From: AC-38 sp033856025
GTDB lineage: Bacteria > Actinomycetota > Thermoleophilia > Solirubrobacterales > Solirubrobacteraceae
Reading direction: 5' to 3'
Length of the DNA stretch: 64,000 bases
NCBI GenBank assembly: GCA_033856025.1
Contig: JAWVFQ010000037.1
Span: forward strand, 248,001-312,000
The notes under the pieces are model-generated. The model was not told where the DNA came from. It did not search any database and saw nothing but the letters and a program-made list of their open reading frames with translations. The position numbers were made by a program, and so were the translations under genes. Below are positions 1 to 7,590 of this stretch, one piece after another (position 1 is the stretch's first letter; each line of letters opens with the position of its first letter).

Positions 1-839
1 TCGTGTTCGCCTCCGACTACCAGACCGAGGGCACCGACCGGGCGTGCCTGAGCCTGGAGTGCCCCCCGGTGCACGGCGACCAGGACGCGCTGATCGAGCG
101 CATCGCCGCGGCCAACCCGCGGACCGTCGTGGTGCTGGAGACGGGCGGCCCCGTCCTGACGCCCTGGCGCGACAGGGTCGACTCCATCCTCGAGGCCTGG
201 TACCCCGGCGCCGCGGGCGGCAGCGCGATCGCGCGGGTGCTGTTCGGCGACGTGGATCCCGGGGGGCGCCTGCCGGCCACGTTCCCGCGCAGCGAGGCCG
301 ACCTGCCCACCGCCGGGGACCCGGAGAAGTACCCCGGCGTCGGCGAGACCGTCCAGTACAAGGAGGGCGTGCTCGTGGGCTACCGCTGGTACGACGCCCA
401 CGGACTGACTCCGGCCTACCCGTTCGGGTTCGGCCTCTCCTACACGCGCTTCGCGCTGCGCGGCCTGCGGGTGCGGGCACGGGGGCCGCACACCGCGACC
501 GCGAGCGTCGCGGTGGCCAACACGGGCGTGCGGCAGGGCGTCGCGGTCCCCCAGCTCTATCTCTCCCTGCCCTCGCCGGGGCCGGGGATCGTCCAGCCGC
601 CGCGCCAGCTCAAGGCGTTTCGCAGCCTGAAGCTGAGCCCGCGCCGCGTACGGCGCATCGCCTTCGACGTCCCCGAGCGCGCGCTGTCCTACTGGGACGT
701 GCGCTCGAACGGGTGGCGCGTGGCGCCGGGCTGCTACGGCCTGACGCTGGCCCAGTCCTCGCGCGACACCACCGGCCCTTCCGCGACGCTCGCCGTGGGC
801 GGCGCGGCGTGCGGGCGCGCCGCCGTCGTCCTGCGGTAG
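1..839 (+). CDS. glycoside hydrolase family 3 protein, C-terminal part (5' end outside window)
   Basis: C-terminal part of a family 3 glycosidase (beta-glucosidase/xylosidase type), which releases sugars from the non-reducing ends of glycosides. The gene starts before the window, and the catalytic Asp nucleophile domain is missing from view. The first ~140 visible residues are the end of the GH3 C-terminal alpha/beta domain, with the family blocks LFGDVDPGGRLPATFP and YPFGFGLSYTRF. From about residue 150 a fibronectin type III-like domain runs to the stop. The reading frame is open to the left edge, so the GTG at position 3 should not be read as the start. The product is probably secreted, like many GH3 enzymes, but no signal peptide can be checked. 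Confidence 0.9.
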   Translation, partial: VFASDYQTEGTDRACLSLECPPVHGDQDALIERIAAANPRTVVVLETGGPVLTPWRDRVDSILEAWYPGAAGGSAIARVLFGDVDPGGRLPATFPRSEADLPTAGDPEKYPGVGETVQYKEGVLVGYRWYDAHGLTPAYPFGFGLSYTRFALRGLRVRARGPHTATASVAVANTGVRQGVAVPQLYLSLPSPGPGIVQPPRQLKAFRSLKLSPRRVRRIAFDVPERALSYWDVRSNGWRVAPGCYGLTLAQSSRDTTGPSATLAVGGAACGRAAVVLR

Positions 840-849
840 CGTCCGCGGC

Positions 850-1224
850 ATGGACCCGAGCTCGTCGCTGCGCGCCCTCTCCGCCATCCGCGTGTCCGTC
901 GGCGCCGGCGCGTGGCTGACGCCCCGGCTGGCCGCCCGGGCGTTCCTGCTCGATCCGTCCGGGAACCCGCAGTCGCCCTACTTGGCGCGGCTGTTCGGGA
1001 TCCGCGACGTCGCCCTGGCCTACGGGACCAACACGGCGACCGGCGACGCGCGGCGCACCTGGCTGACCGCCGGGATCGCCTGCGACGTCGCCGACACCCT
1101 GGCCGCGCTGGCGGGCGGCCGCGCCGGCTACCTGTCGCGCACGCAGACCGTCCTGCTCGCCGCCCCCGCCATCGCCGCCGCCGCCCTGGGCGCCGCGGCG
1201 CTCGGCGCGAGCGACGACTCCTAA
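850..1224 (+). CDS. small hydrophobic protein, DUF4267-like
   Basis: A 124-residue protein beginning MDPSSSLRALSAIRVSVGAG. It is Ala/Gly-rich and has about three or four hydrophobic helices (roughly residues 15-30, 45-60, 72-88 and 98-118), so it is probably a small integral membrane protein. Size and layout resemble DUF4267-type proteins, but I recognise no catalytic motif. It starts 10 bases after the GH3 stop and its stop overlaps the convergent TetR stop by 4 bases. No function is assigned. Confidence 0.65.
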   Translation: MDPSSSLRALSAIRVSVGAGAWLTPRLAARAFLLDPSGNPQSPYLARLFGIRDVALAYGTNTATGDARRTWLTAGIACDVADTLAALAGGRAGYLSRTQTVLLAAPAIAAAALGAAALGASDDS

Positions 1225-1826
1225 GCGGCCTCGGCGAGCGCCGCGCGCAGCAGCGCGCCGGCGGACCAGCGCATCGACTCGGCCGCCTCCTCGCGCGACA
1301 GGCCGGCCACGTCGGTGAGCCAGACGAACGGCTCGATGCCCACCGCCGCGCGGATGGCCAGGACGAGCCGGCGCCGGTGGCGTGGCGAGAGGCGCCCGGC
1401 CAGCGGCGACAGGGCGTCGTCGATCCACCCGATCGCGCGGCCGCGGCGCAGGAGCGGGCGCTCCTCCCCCGCCGCCGGGTCCAGGGCCAGGCGCAGTGCG
1501 GCGCGCATCGCCGCCTCGTTCTCCAGCAGCGACGCGGTGATCCGGCGTACGACGAGGTCGAGCCGCGCCTCCGGCTCCCGCGGCGCGTCGTCGTCGAGCA
1601 GCGACGGCGCCTCCAGCCGCGGGTAGGCGGCCGCCACCAGCGCGCCCTGGTTGGGGAAGTAGCGGTAGGCGGTGGCGCGCGAGATCGACGCGCTCTCGGC
1701 GGCGGCCTCGACGGTCGGCGTGACGCCCTGGGCGAGCAGCTCGCGCGCCGCCGCCACCAGCGCCTCGCGGGTGCGTGCCTTCTGGCCGGTGCGGCCCGTC
1801 AGCTCATATGAGATTGACATGCTCAT
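1221..1826 (-). CDS. TetR family transcriptional regulator
   Basis: A 201-residue one-component repressor. The N-terminal helix-turn-helix spans about residues 18-62: TREALVAAARELL, then the recognition helix region SISRATAYRYFPNQGAL, a standard TetR pattern. The C-terminal ligand domain is not assigned to an effector. The gene is divergent from the cupin gene at 1876, with only 49 bases between the two starts, so the cupin gene is the likely target and the regulator probably represses itself. Two in-frame ATGs exist (1826 and 1820). A 10-bp palindrome lies inside the first codons. Confidence 0.9.
   Translation of the reverse strand: MSMSISYELTGRTGQKARTREALVAAARELLAQGVTPTVEAAAESASISRATAYRYFPNQGALVAAAYPRLEAPSLLDDDAPREPEARLDLVVRRITASLLENEAAMRAALRLALDPAAGEERPLLRRGRAIGWIDDALSPLAGRLSPRHRRRLVLAIRAAVGIEPFVWLTDVAGLSREEAAESMRWSAGALLRAALAEAA
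1803..1812. promoter_or_regulatory. candidate TetR operator (CTCATATGAG palindrome)
   Basis: Perfect 10-bp palindrome in an unusually AT-rich stretch (about 1800-1860) between and overlapping the starts of the TetR and cupin genes. Related half-sites (CTCAT at 1822-1826 and TCTCA nearby) sit within the next 40 bases. TetR proteins commonly bind such repeats in their own divergent promoters. The assignment is inference from position and symmetry only. Confidence 0.35.
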
Positions 1827-1875
1827 GATGATACTCTAGTCTCACGACACGAAAAGCGTACGAACGGGAGTCGTC

Positions 1876-2391
1876 ATGAGTGCAGCGGTGTCGAGCAGCA
1901 GCGGAGTCCTGGCCGGTGGGCCGGGGGCGGGTGGGGAGACGATCTGGTTCAACGGCGCGCTGATGGACGTGCGCGTGCCGGGCGCGTGGAGCGAAGACGC
2001 GTTCTCCCTCGTCGAGGTGTCGATGCAGCGCGGCCGCGCCACGGGCCTGCACGTCGATCCCAGCCACGAGACGTTCCACGTCCTCGAGGGAGAGCTCCTG
2101 TTCCACGCCGACGGCGAGGAGCTCCCGGGCGCCGCGGGGAGCACCGTGGCGATGCCCCAGGGTGTCCCCCACGCCTTCGTGTGCACGTCGGACCTGGCCC
2201 GGTTCCTCGTCCTCAACGCGCCCGGCGGCCACGACCGCTTCTTCCGCGACGGGGGCCACCCGGCGGAGCACCGCGACTTCGACCGCGCCCCCGCGCCCGA
2301 CCTCGAGCGCACGGCCGCCTCGGCGCGGGCGCACGGCGTCCAGCTCCTCGGCCCGCCGCCGTTCGACGGCGTGCGCCTGCGCAGCGGCTGA
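1876..2391 (+). CDS. cupin domain protein
   Basis: A 171-residue single-domain cupin. Motif 1 is spread over GLHVDPSHETFHVLEGELLF (His and Glu metal-ligand pattern, about residues 55-75). Motif 2 corresponds to MPQGVPHAFVCTSD (about 95-108). The fold usually binds one divalent metal and acts as a small-molecule dioxygenase, isomerase or binding protein; the substrate is unknown. It is divergent from a TetR gene 49 bases away and so is probably controlled by it, perhaps in response to a compound the cupin acts on. The AKR gene downstream is convergent (stops 3 bases apart). Confidence 0.85.
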   Translation: MSAAVSSSSGVLAGGPGAGGETIWFNGALMDVRVPGAWSEDAFSLVEVSMQRGRATGLHVDPSHETFHVLEGELLFHADGEELPGAAGSTVAMPQGVPHAFVCTSDLARFLVLNAPGGHDRFFRDGGHPAEHRDFDRAPAPDLERTAASARAHGVQLLGPPPFDGVRLRSG

Positions 2392-2394
2392 GGG

Positions 2395-3432
2395 CTACGC
2401 GCGCCGGCGCTGCTCGGGCGCCAGCGCGGGGTTCTGCCAGCCGGCGTCGGCCGGGTTGACGTTGCGGCCGGGCGGGACGATCTCGTCGATGCGGTCCAGG
2501 AGGGTGGCGTCCAGCGGCGTGTCGAGCGCGCCGAGCTGGGACTCGAGCTGCTCCATCGTCCGCGGACCGATGATCGCGGCGGTCACCGCGGGGTGGTTGA
2601 CCACGAAGGCGAGCGCCAGGTGGATCAGCGAGACGCCGGCCTCGTCGGCGAGCCGGCCCAGGGCGTCCGCGGCCTCGAGCTTGTCCTGGTTCTCGGGCAG
2701 CGAGAGGTCGTAGCGGGCGGGGATCATCGCCGCGCGCCGGGACGTCAGGTCATCGGCGTCCTTGCGCCAGCGGCCGGACAGCCAGCCGCCGGCCAGCGGG
2801 CTCCAGGCGATCGTGCCCATCCCATGCTCCCGGCACGTCGGCAGGATGTCGGCCTCGACGCCGCGGACGAGCAGCGAGTAGGGCGGCTGCTCGCAGACGT
2901 AGCGGGCAAGCCCGCGCTCGCGCGCGACCCACTGGGCCTTGACGATCTGGGCCGCCGGGTAGGTCGAGGAGCCGGCGTAGCGGACCTTCCCCTGGCGAAC
3001 CAGGTCGGTCAGCGCGCCGAGCGTCTCCTCGTGGTCGGTCCACGGGTCCCAGCGGTGCACCTGGTAGAGGTCGATCCAGTCGGTCTTCAGCCGCCGCAGC
3101 GAGTCCTCGACCTCGCGGAAGATCCAGCGGCGGGAGTTCCCGGACTGGTTGGGGTCGTCGCCCATCGTCCCGTGGAACTTCGTGGCCAGTACAACGTCGT
3201 CGCGCCGTCCGCCGGCCAGCGCCTTGCCCACGATCTCCTCGGACTCCCCGCGGGCGTAGACGTCCGCCGTGTCGATGAAGTTGATCCCCGCATCCAGCGC
3301 GCGGTGGATGATCCGCACGCTCTCGTCGTGGTCGGTGTTCCCCCACGCGCCGAACATCATCGCGCCGAGGCACAGCGGGCTGACCTGGACACCGGTCGGC
3401 CCGAGCGGGCGCCAGACGCTGGAATCGATCAT
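2395..3432 (-). CDS. aldo/keto reductase
   Basis: A 345-residue NADPH-dependent aldo/keto reductase with a (beta/alpha)8 barrel. The catalytic tetrad is visible: Asp54 and Tyr59 (FIDTADVYARG), Lys85 (LATKFHG) and His126 (YQVHRWD). The nucleotide-binding C-terminal block IIGPRTMEQLESQLGAL is present. The N-terminus WRPLGPTGVQVSPLCLGAMMFG is typical of the YajO/Tas-like branch that reduces aldehydes and ketones. The physiological substrate cannot be read from sequence. It is a single gene, convergent with the cupin gene. Confidence 0.93.
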   Translation of the reverse strand: MIDSSVWRPLGPTGVQVSPLCLGAMMFGAWGNTDHDESVRIIHRALDAGINFIDTADVYARGESEEIVGKALAGGRRDDVVLATKFHGTMGDDPNQSGNSRRWIFREVEDSLRRLKTDWIDLYQVHRWDPWTDHEETLGALTDLVRQGKVRYAGSSTYPAAQIVKAQWVARERGLARYVCEQPPYSLLVRGVEADILPTCREHGMGTIAWSPLAGGWLSGRWRKDADDLTSRRAAMIPARYDLSLPENQDKLEAADALGRLADEAGVSLIHLALAFVVNHPAVTAAIIGPRTMEQLESQLGALDTPLDATLLDRIDEIVPPGRNVNPADAGWQNPALAPEQRRRA

Positions 3433-3473
3433 CCACGCAAGCTACCGGGGCGAGATGCTCGCCGTAATGCAGC

Positions 3474-4010
3474 TCAGCCGAGGAGCTCGGACACCGGGAC
3501 GGGCGCCGCCACGACGCCGGTCTCGATCCGCGCACCGTCCCGATGCTCCACCACGTCGCCGTACCCACCGGACGCCGGCCGCCGGTGCACCTTCACCACG
3601 CGCGCGGGCACGTCGACGATCCAGTACTCGGCCACGCCCGCGCGCGCGTAGCGCCGGGCCTTGGCAGTGTCGTGACGCTGGGTGGTGACGGAGACCTCGA
3701 CGACCAGGTGAGCCGTCGATGGCTGGCGGTCCCGTGGCACGGGTTCGACGACCATCAGGTCGGGCATGACGAACCCACCATCGACGAGCAGCAGATCCTG
3801 CACGCGGACCTCAAGATCATGGGCTCCGCGGACGAAGTGCCGAGTCAGCCAGGCCACGATCGCGCTGTGGTCCGACGAGGGCGGGGTCATGTCGACGAGG
3901 ACCCCGTCGAGCAGCTCCACCCGGTCCTCCTCCAGCAGCACGCCCGCCTCGACCATCCGCCGCACGTCGTCGACGGAGAGCCGGTGTATCTCGAACTCAG
4001 CGGAAAGCAT
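3474..4010 (-). CDS. Uma2 family protein (DUF820, PD-(D/E)xK nuclease fold)
   Basis: A 178-residue Uma2/DUF820 protein. The family has a restriction-endonuclease-like core; here the acidic residues of VELLDGVLVDMTPPSSDHS, the PDLMVV strand and HLVVEVSVTT, then KARRYARAGVAEYWIVD, match the usual order (E...PD...EVS...K..Y). The biological role of the family is poorly known. I chose the ATG at 4010 because homologues begin just before the IHRLSVDDVRRM helix; the frame stays open to an ATG at 4097, which would add 29 residues without family similarity. Isolated gene. Confidence 0.82.
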   Translation of the reverse strand: MLSAEFEIHRLSVDDVRRMVEAGVLLEEDRVELLDGVLVDMTPPSSDHSAIVAWLTRHFVRGAHDLEVRVQDLLLVDGGFVMPDLMVVEPVPRDRQPSTAHLVVEVSVTTQRHDTAKARRYARAGVAEYWIVDVPARVVKVHRRPASGGYGDVVEHRDGARIETGVVAAPVPVSELLG

Positions 4011-4247
4011 CGGCGCCGCGAGCGTAGCGGCGGGGACCACACCTGTCACGGAGAGCGTTGTTCGGCCACGCACGCAGCGTGGAGGTGAGGATTTCATCGA
4101 ACAAGCCCCGATTGCGCGGAATGTCCGGAGAAGTCGCGCTCAGGGCGGGGGTGGAAGCCCTGGAAAGGAGCGGCTTTCCCTTCCGTGGTTTCGGGATGGT
4201 TACGGGGCGTAGCTACTTGTAGTTTGTGCGTGCATACTGGTCGGGCG

Positions 4248-4997
4248 ATGTTGCGGGCAAACGACTCCGTGCTGACGTCGGCGATTGTCTTATGGCGTCT
4301 CGGGGACGGTTTCATCGCCATCGGGTTTCTGGCTTCGATCGGGTACTTCTGGTGGTGCGCGATCACGGGGGCGCGCGGGCCTCGGCTGCGCGCGGCGATC
4401 GGTGTCTTCGCCCTACTGGTCGCCGCGCTCGCGCCCGCCGCGTACTCGGCGCGCCCGCGGCCGCGCTGCGCCATGGCGGGCGACACGCTCGCCCGCACCA
4501 GTCAGATTCGCGTCGTCGCGACCGAGACCAGCAACGGTGTCGTCGTGCGCGGGTGCGCGTTTGCCACGAACCGCGTGCGGGTGCTCGATCGGGTCGAAGT
4601 CGCGCCGAGCGTTGAACGACGGGCCGGTACGTGGGTCGCGTTGCGCGGGTGGGACCAGGGCGGCCCCGCGGGCGGGGGCGTCAAGGTCGCAGACGTCCGC
4701 AGCGGTCGCTCGTACGACGTCGTTCCGCGCGTCGACACTCGTCACCAGACGCTGCGCTACTTCATGAACGACCTCGGCCAGACGGTCGCGGGGCTGCGCA
4801 GCAGCTTCCCGCCGCCGGCGGCGGACGGGACGCTGCGCAGCACAACCGCGATCCGCGCTTTCTCCTCGCGCGGCGCGACCCGGCTCGTCGACGAAGGAAA
4901 CTCCCAGGAGCTCGAGCTCGAGTCGCTCGTCCTGGACCGTCGACTGTTCGTCTGGACACACTCCGGTCAGGTGCGATACGCGTTCCTGGCTGGCTAG
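4248..4997 (+). CDS. hypothetical membrane-anchored protein
   Basis: A 249-residue protein I do not recognise. Two hydrophobic segments (about residues 8-35, with GFIAIGFLASIGYFWWCA, and 45-65) are followed by a soluble C-terminal region of about 180 residues, probably extracytoplasmic. The segment after residue 80 is rich in beta-prone stretches. I took the ATG at 4248 because the first membrane segment follows directly; a longer reading from 4185 adds 21 unremarkable residues. The upstream stretch 4011-4247 contains two small inverted repeats (4141-4162 and 4162-4179) and no other gene. No neighbour gives context. Confidence 0.6.
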   Translation: MLRANDSVLTSAIVLWRLGDGFIAIGFLASIGYFWWCAITGARGPRLRAAIGVFALLVAALAPAAYSARPRPRCAMAGDTLARTSQIRVVATETSNGVVVRGCAFATNRVRVLDRVEVAPSVERRAGTWVALRGWDQGGPAGGGVKVADVRSGRSYDVVPRVDTRHQTLRYFMNDLGQTVAGLRSSFPPPAADGTLRSTTAIRAFSSRGATRLVDEGNSQELELESLVLDRRLFVWTHSGQVRYAFLAG

Positions 4998-5042
4998 CGG
5001 TCGTCGCGGGAACCCGGGCTCGCAGCGATCTCGCGGTCCTAG

Positions 5043-5131
5043 CGGAGGGGGTGGGATTCGAACCCACGAGGGACCAAACGGCCCCCAACGGTTTTCGAGA
5101 CCGCCCCGTTCAACCACTCCGGCACCCCTCC
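5043..5131 (-). tRNA. tRNA-Ser(CGA)
   Basis: An 89-base class II tRNA read on the minus strand. It has acceptor stem GGAGGGG/CCCCTCC, anticodon loop CTCGAAA giving anticodon CGA (codon UCG), a long variable arm as expected for serine, and T-loop GGTTCGAATCC. No CCA is encoded. It lies between the 4248 gene and tadA. Its acceptor and T-arm sequence is nearly the same as that of the tRNA-Ser(TGA) at 42500. Confidence 0.97.
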
Positions 5132-5177
5132 AGGATGCTGCGGGGACAGCGCGCGCAGCGTAGCGACTGTCGCGCGC

Positions 5178-5606
5178 CTAGCGCCGGGACGCGAAGAACG
5201 TGCGCAGCAGCTCTGCGCTGTCCTCGGCCAGCAGGCCCGGAGCGACCTCGGGGCGGTGGTTGAGGCGGGGCTCGCCGAGGACGTCGAGGACGCTGCCGGC
5301 CATCCCGGCCTTGGGGTCCGGGGCGCCGTAGACGACCCGCGGGATGCGGGCCAGGACGACCGCGCCGGCGCACATCGCGCAGGGCTCGAGCGTCACGTAC
5401 AGGACGCAGTCCAGCAGACGCCAGCTCCCGAGCTTGCCGGCGGCCTCGCGCAGCGCCAGGACCTCGGCGTGAGCCGTGGGGTCGCCGCGCAGCTCGCGCT
5501 CGTTGGCCCCCACGCCGATCACCTCTCCCTCGTGGACCACGACCGCGCCGATCGGGACGTCGCCGTGCTCCAGAGCCCGCTCGGCCTCGCGCAGGGCGAG
5601 GCGCAT
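5178..5606 (-). CDS. tadA: tRNA adenosine(34) deaminase
   Basis: A 142-residue zinc-dependent deaminase that converts A34 to inosine in the anticodon of tRNA-Arg(ACG), letting it read CGU/CGC/CGA. The zinc site is complete: His46 and catalytic Glu48 (HAEVLAL), Cys76 and Cys79 (PCAMCAG). The substrate tRNA-Arg(ACG) is itself encoded in this window at 37433-37506. Homologues start a few residues earlier (DEYF before MRLAL can be read upstream in frame), so a non-ATG start slightly upstream is possible. The gene follows tRNA-Ser(CGA) on the same strand. Confidence 0.93.
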   Translation of the reverse strand: MRLALREAERALEHGDVPIGAVVVHEGEVIGVGANERELRGDPTAHAEVLALREAAGKLGSWRLLDCVLYVTLEPCAMCAGAVVLARIPRVVYGAPDPKAGMAGSVLDVLGEPRLNHRPEVAPGLLAEDSAELLRTFFASRR

Positions 5607-5707
5607 GAAGTACTCGTCGCGGGGAAAGAATCGCGAGCTCAGCGGGGGATCTCGCGTGGAGAGGGAAACTTCAAGCTGCCGATCATGTCTTAACCCGCGC
5701 CACGCCC

Positions 5708-7021
5708 ATGCGCCGCCTCCTCTCCACCCTCGCTCTCGCCTTCGCCGCCGCCTGTGCGCCGGCGGCCGCGGCCGTGCACGGCGCCAAGCCGCCGGGCTAC
5801 GTGCCCGGCGAGGTGGTCGTCCAGCGCTCGGGCCAGGCCGAGCCGAGCGTGGTCGCGGTGCCCCGGGGGATGACCGTGCGCGAGGCGGTCCGCGACCTCG
5901 ACGCGGCCCCGGGCGTGCGCTACGCCGTCCCCAACCACCTCGCCCGCTTCGCCGGCTTCATCCCCGACGACCCGGGGCGCGGCGGGCGCGCGAACTGGCA
6001 GCGCATCCAGTGGAACTTCCTCGCGCCGGCCGGCGTCAACGCGCCCGACGCGTGGGGGAACCTGATCGCGGCCGGGCGCCCCGGCGGCCGCGGCGCGACC
6101 GTGGCGATCCTGGACACCGGCGTCGCCTACCGCACCACGCGGCGCTTCCGGCGCTCCCCGGACTTCGTGGGCACCCGCTTCGCGCCCGGCTACGACTTCG
6201 TCGACCGAGACCGCTTTCCCGACGACCAGAACGGGCACGGGACGTTCGTCGCGGGTGTCGTCGCCGAGCGCGTGAACAACGACCGCGCGCTGACCGGGAT
6301 CGCCTACGGCGCCACGATCATGCCGGTGCGCGTGCTCGACGACCAGGGCCTGGGCGACGCCGCGGCCATCGCCAAGGGGATCCGCTACGCCGCCCGGACC
6401 GGCGCGAACGTCATCAACCTCTCGCTGGAGTTCGACTCCTCCGTCCCGGGCTCGCAGATCCCGGAGGTGCTCAGCGCCATTCGCTACGCCCAGCGCAAGA
6501 ACGTCCTGGTCGTCGCCGCGTCGGGCAACGAGGCGCTGCGCATCGTGGCCTACCCGGCGCGCGCGACCGGCGTCATGTCCGTCGGCGCCACGACCGAGCA
6601 CCTGTGCCAGGCCGAGTACTCCAACGACGGGCGCGGCCTGGACATCGTCGCCCCGGGCGGCGGCGCCGACGCGGCGATCGACGATGACCCGACCCACTGC
6701 CGTCCCGACGGGCGGCCCGGGCGCGACGTGTTCCAGCTGACCTTCCAGGGCTCGGTCCGGCGCTTCGGCCTCCCCGGCGGCTACCAGGGCACCTCCATGG
6801 CCACGCCGCACGTGTCGGCGATCGCCGCCCTGGTGATCGCCAGCGGCGTGATCGGACCGCGCCCCACGCCGCGCGCGATCGAGGACCGCCTGGAGTCCAC
6901 CGCGCGCGACCTCGGCGACCCGGGGATCGACCAGCGCTACGGCGCCGGACTCGTGGACGCCGCCCGCGCGACCGCGCCGCCGCCGCCGGTGCCGGTGCCG
7001 GTGCCGTCCGCCTCTACGTAG
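5708..7021 (+). CDS. secreted subtilisin-like serine protease (S8 family)
   Basis: A 437-residue secreted protease. It has a signal peptide (residues 1-22), then an inhibitor I9-like propeptide (about 30-80: YVPGEVVVQRSGQ...VRYAVPNHLAR) that is normally cleaved after folding. The S8 catalytic domain has Asp136 (ILDTGVAY), His177 (NGHGTFVAG), Asn273 of the oxyanion hole (ASGNE) and Ser363 (GTSMATPHVSA). The tail is a short Pro-Val repeat. Likely an extracellular nutritional or processing protease. Its stop overlaps the convergent universal stress protein gene by 8 bases. Confidence 0.95.
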   Translation: MRRLLSTLALAFAAACAPAAAAVHGAKPPGYVPGEVVVQRSGQAEPSVVAVPRGMTVREAVRDLDAAPGVRYAVPNHLARFAGFIPDDPGRGGRANWQRIQWNFLAPAGVNAPDAWGNLIAAGRPGGRGATVAILDTGVAYRTTRRFRRSPDFVGTRFAPGYDFVDRDRFPDDQNGHGTFVAGVVAERVNNDRALTGIAYGATIMPVRVLDDQGLGDAAAIAKGIRYAARTGANVINLSLEFDSSVPGSQIPEVLSAIRYAQRKNVLVVAASGNEALRIVAYPARATGVMSVGATTEHLCQAEYSNDGRGLDIVAPGGGADAAIDDDPTHCRPDGRPGRDVFQLTFQGSVRRFGLPGGYQGTSMATPHVSAIAALVIASGVIGPRPTPRAIEDRLESTARDLGDPGIDQRYGAGLVDAARATAPPPPVPVPVPSAST

Positions 7022-7457
7022 TCCGGATGATCATCACCGAGCAGGGAGCGTGGTGGCTCACCTTGTTCGGCACGGAGCCCAGCAGGAAGCGCTTGGCGCC
7101 GGTCATGCCCTTGTTTCCCACCACGATGAGGCCGGACGTGCGCTCCTCGGCCACGTCGAGGATGGCGTCGGCCGGATCGCCCTCGCGGGCGAACGTCTGC
7201 ACGTCGACGCCGGACTCCTTGATCTGCTCGGCCGCGGTCTCGAGCGTCGCCTCGACGTCCTCGCGCGGGTTGACCATCCACTCCAGGTCCTTGGGGACCT
7301 GCTGGGCCTCCTCGCGCAGTCGGGCGCTGGACACCGGCTCGTAGGCGCTCACGAGGTCGATGGTGTCGCCCGTCGACTTCGCCAGCTCGGTGGCCTGTCG
7401 CACGGCCTCCTTGGCCGTATCCGAACCGTCCGTCCCCACCACGATCGAGCCGAACAT
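7014..7457 (-). CDS. universal stress protein (UspA family)
   Basis: A 147-residue single-domain UspA protein with the N-terminal strand IVVGTDGSDTAKEAV and the ATP-binding signature G-2x-G-9x-G-(S/T) in GNKGMTGAKRFLLGSVPNKVSHHAPC. ATP-binding family members act as dimers in stress survival. Divergent from the tiny ORF at 7498. A second, more divergent Usp-like gene lies at 9073, on the far side of the FAD oxidase. Confidence 0.93.
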   Translation of the reverse strand: MFGSIVVGTDGSDTAKEAVRQATELAKSTGDTIDLVSAYEPVSSARLREEAQQVPKDLEWMVNPREDVEATLETAAEQIKESGVDVQTFAREGDPADAILDVAEERTSGLIVVGNKGMTGAKRFLLGSVPNKVSHHAPCSVMIIRTT

Positions 7458-7497
7458 CGCTCTCCTCTCCGCCGCTGCCGTGTCGAGGCGGGATCAT

Positions 7498-7590
7498 ATG
7501 CCCATGTCTCCGAGCTGGGTGTGGATGCAGGTCGCCATCGTGGTGGCCGTAGTGGCCGGGATGGCGATCGCGATCATCCGCCTGGCGTGA
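7498..7590 (+). CDS. putative 30-residue single-span membrane protein
   Basis: Short frame MPMSPSWVWMQ followed by a 16-residue hydrophobic span and the tail IIRLA. A GAGG element precedes the ATG by about 9 bases. It is divergent from the universal stress protein gene (40 bases) and its last 17 bases overlap the convergent FAD oxidase stop. The composition (aromatic belt, Val/Ile/Ala core, Arg at the end) is what a real single-pass micropeptide would show, but an ORF this small can arise by chance. Confidence 0.4.
   Translation: MPMSPSWVWMQVAIVVAVVAGMAIAIIRLA

Noticed and set aside
4631..5263. Plus-strand ORF including GVGFEPTRDQ
   Set aside because: The segment is the translated antisense of tRNA-Ser(CGA); it is a shadow of the 4248 gene before that.
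5690..6811. Long minus-strand ORFs opposite the subtilase, nuo and other genes (several over 500 residues)
   Set aside because: High-GC shadows of the real genes; no ribosome sites, no domains and abnormal amino acid composition.
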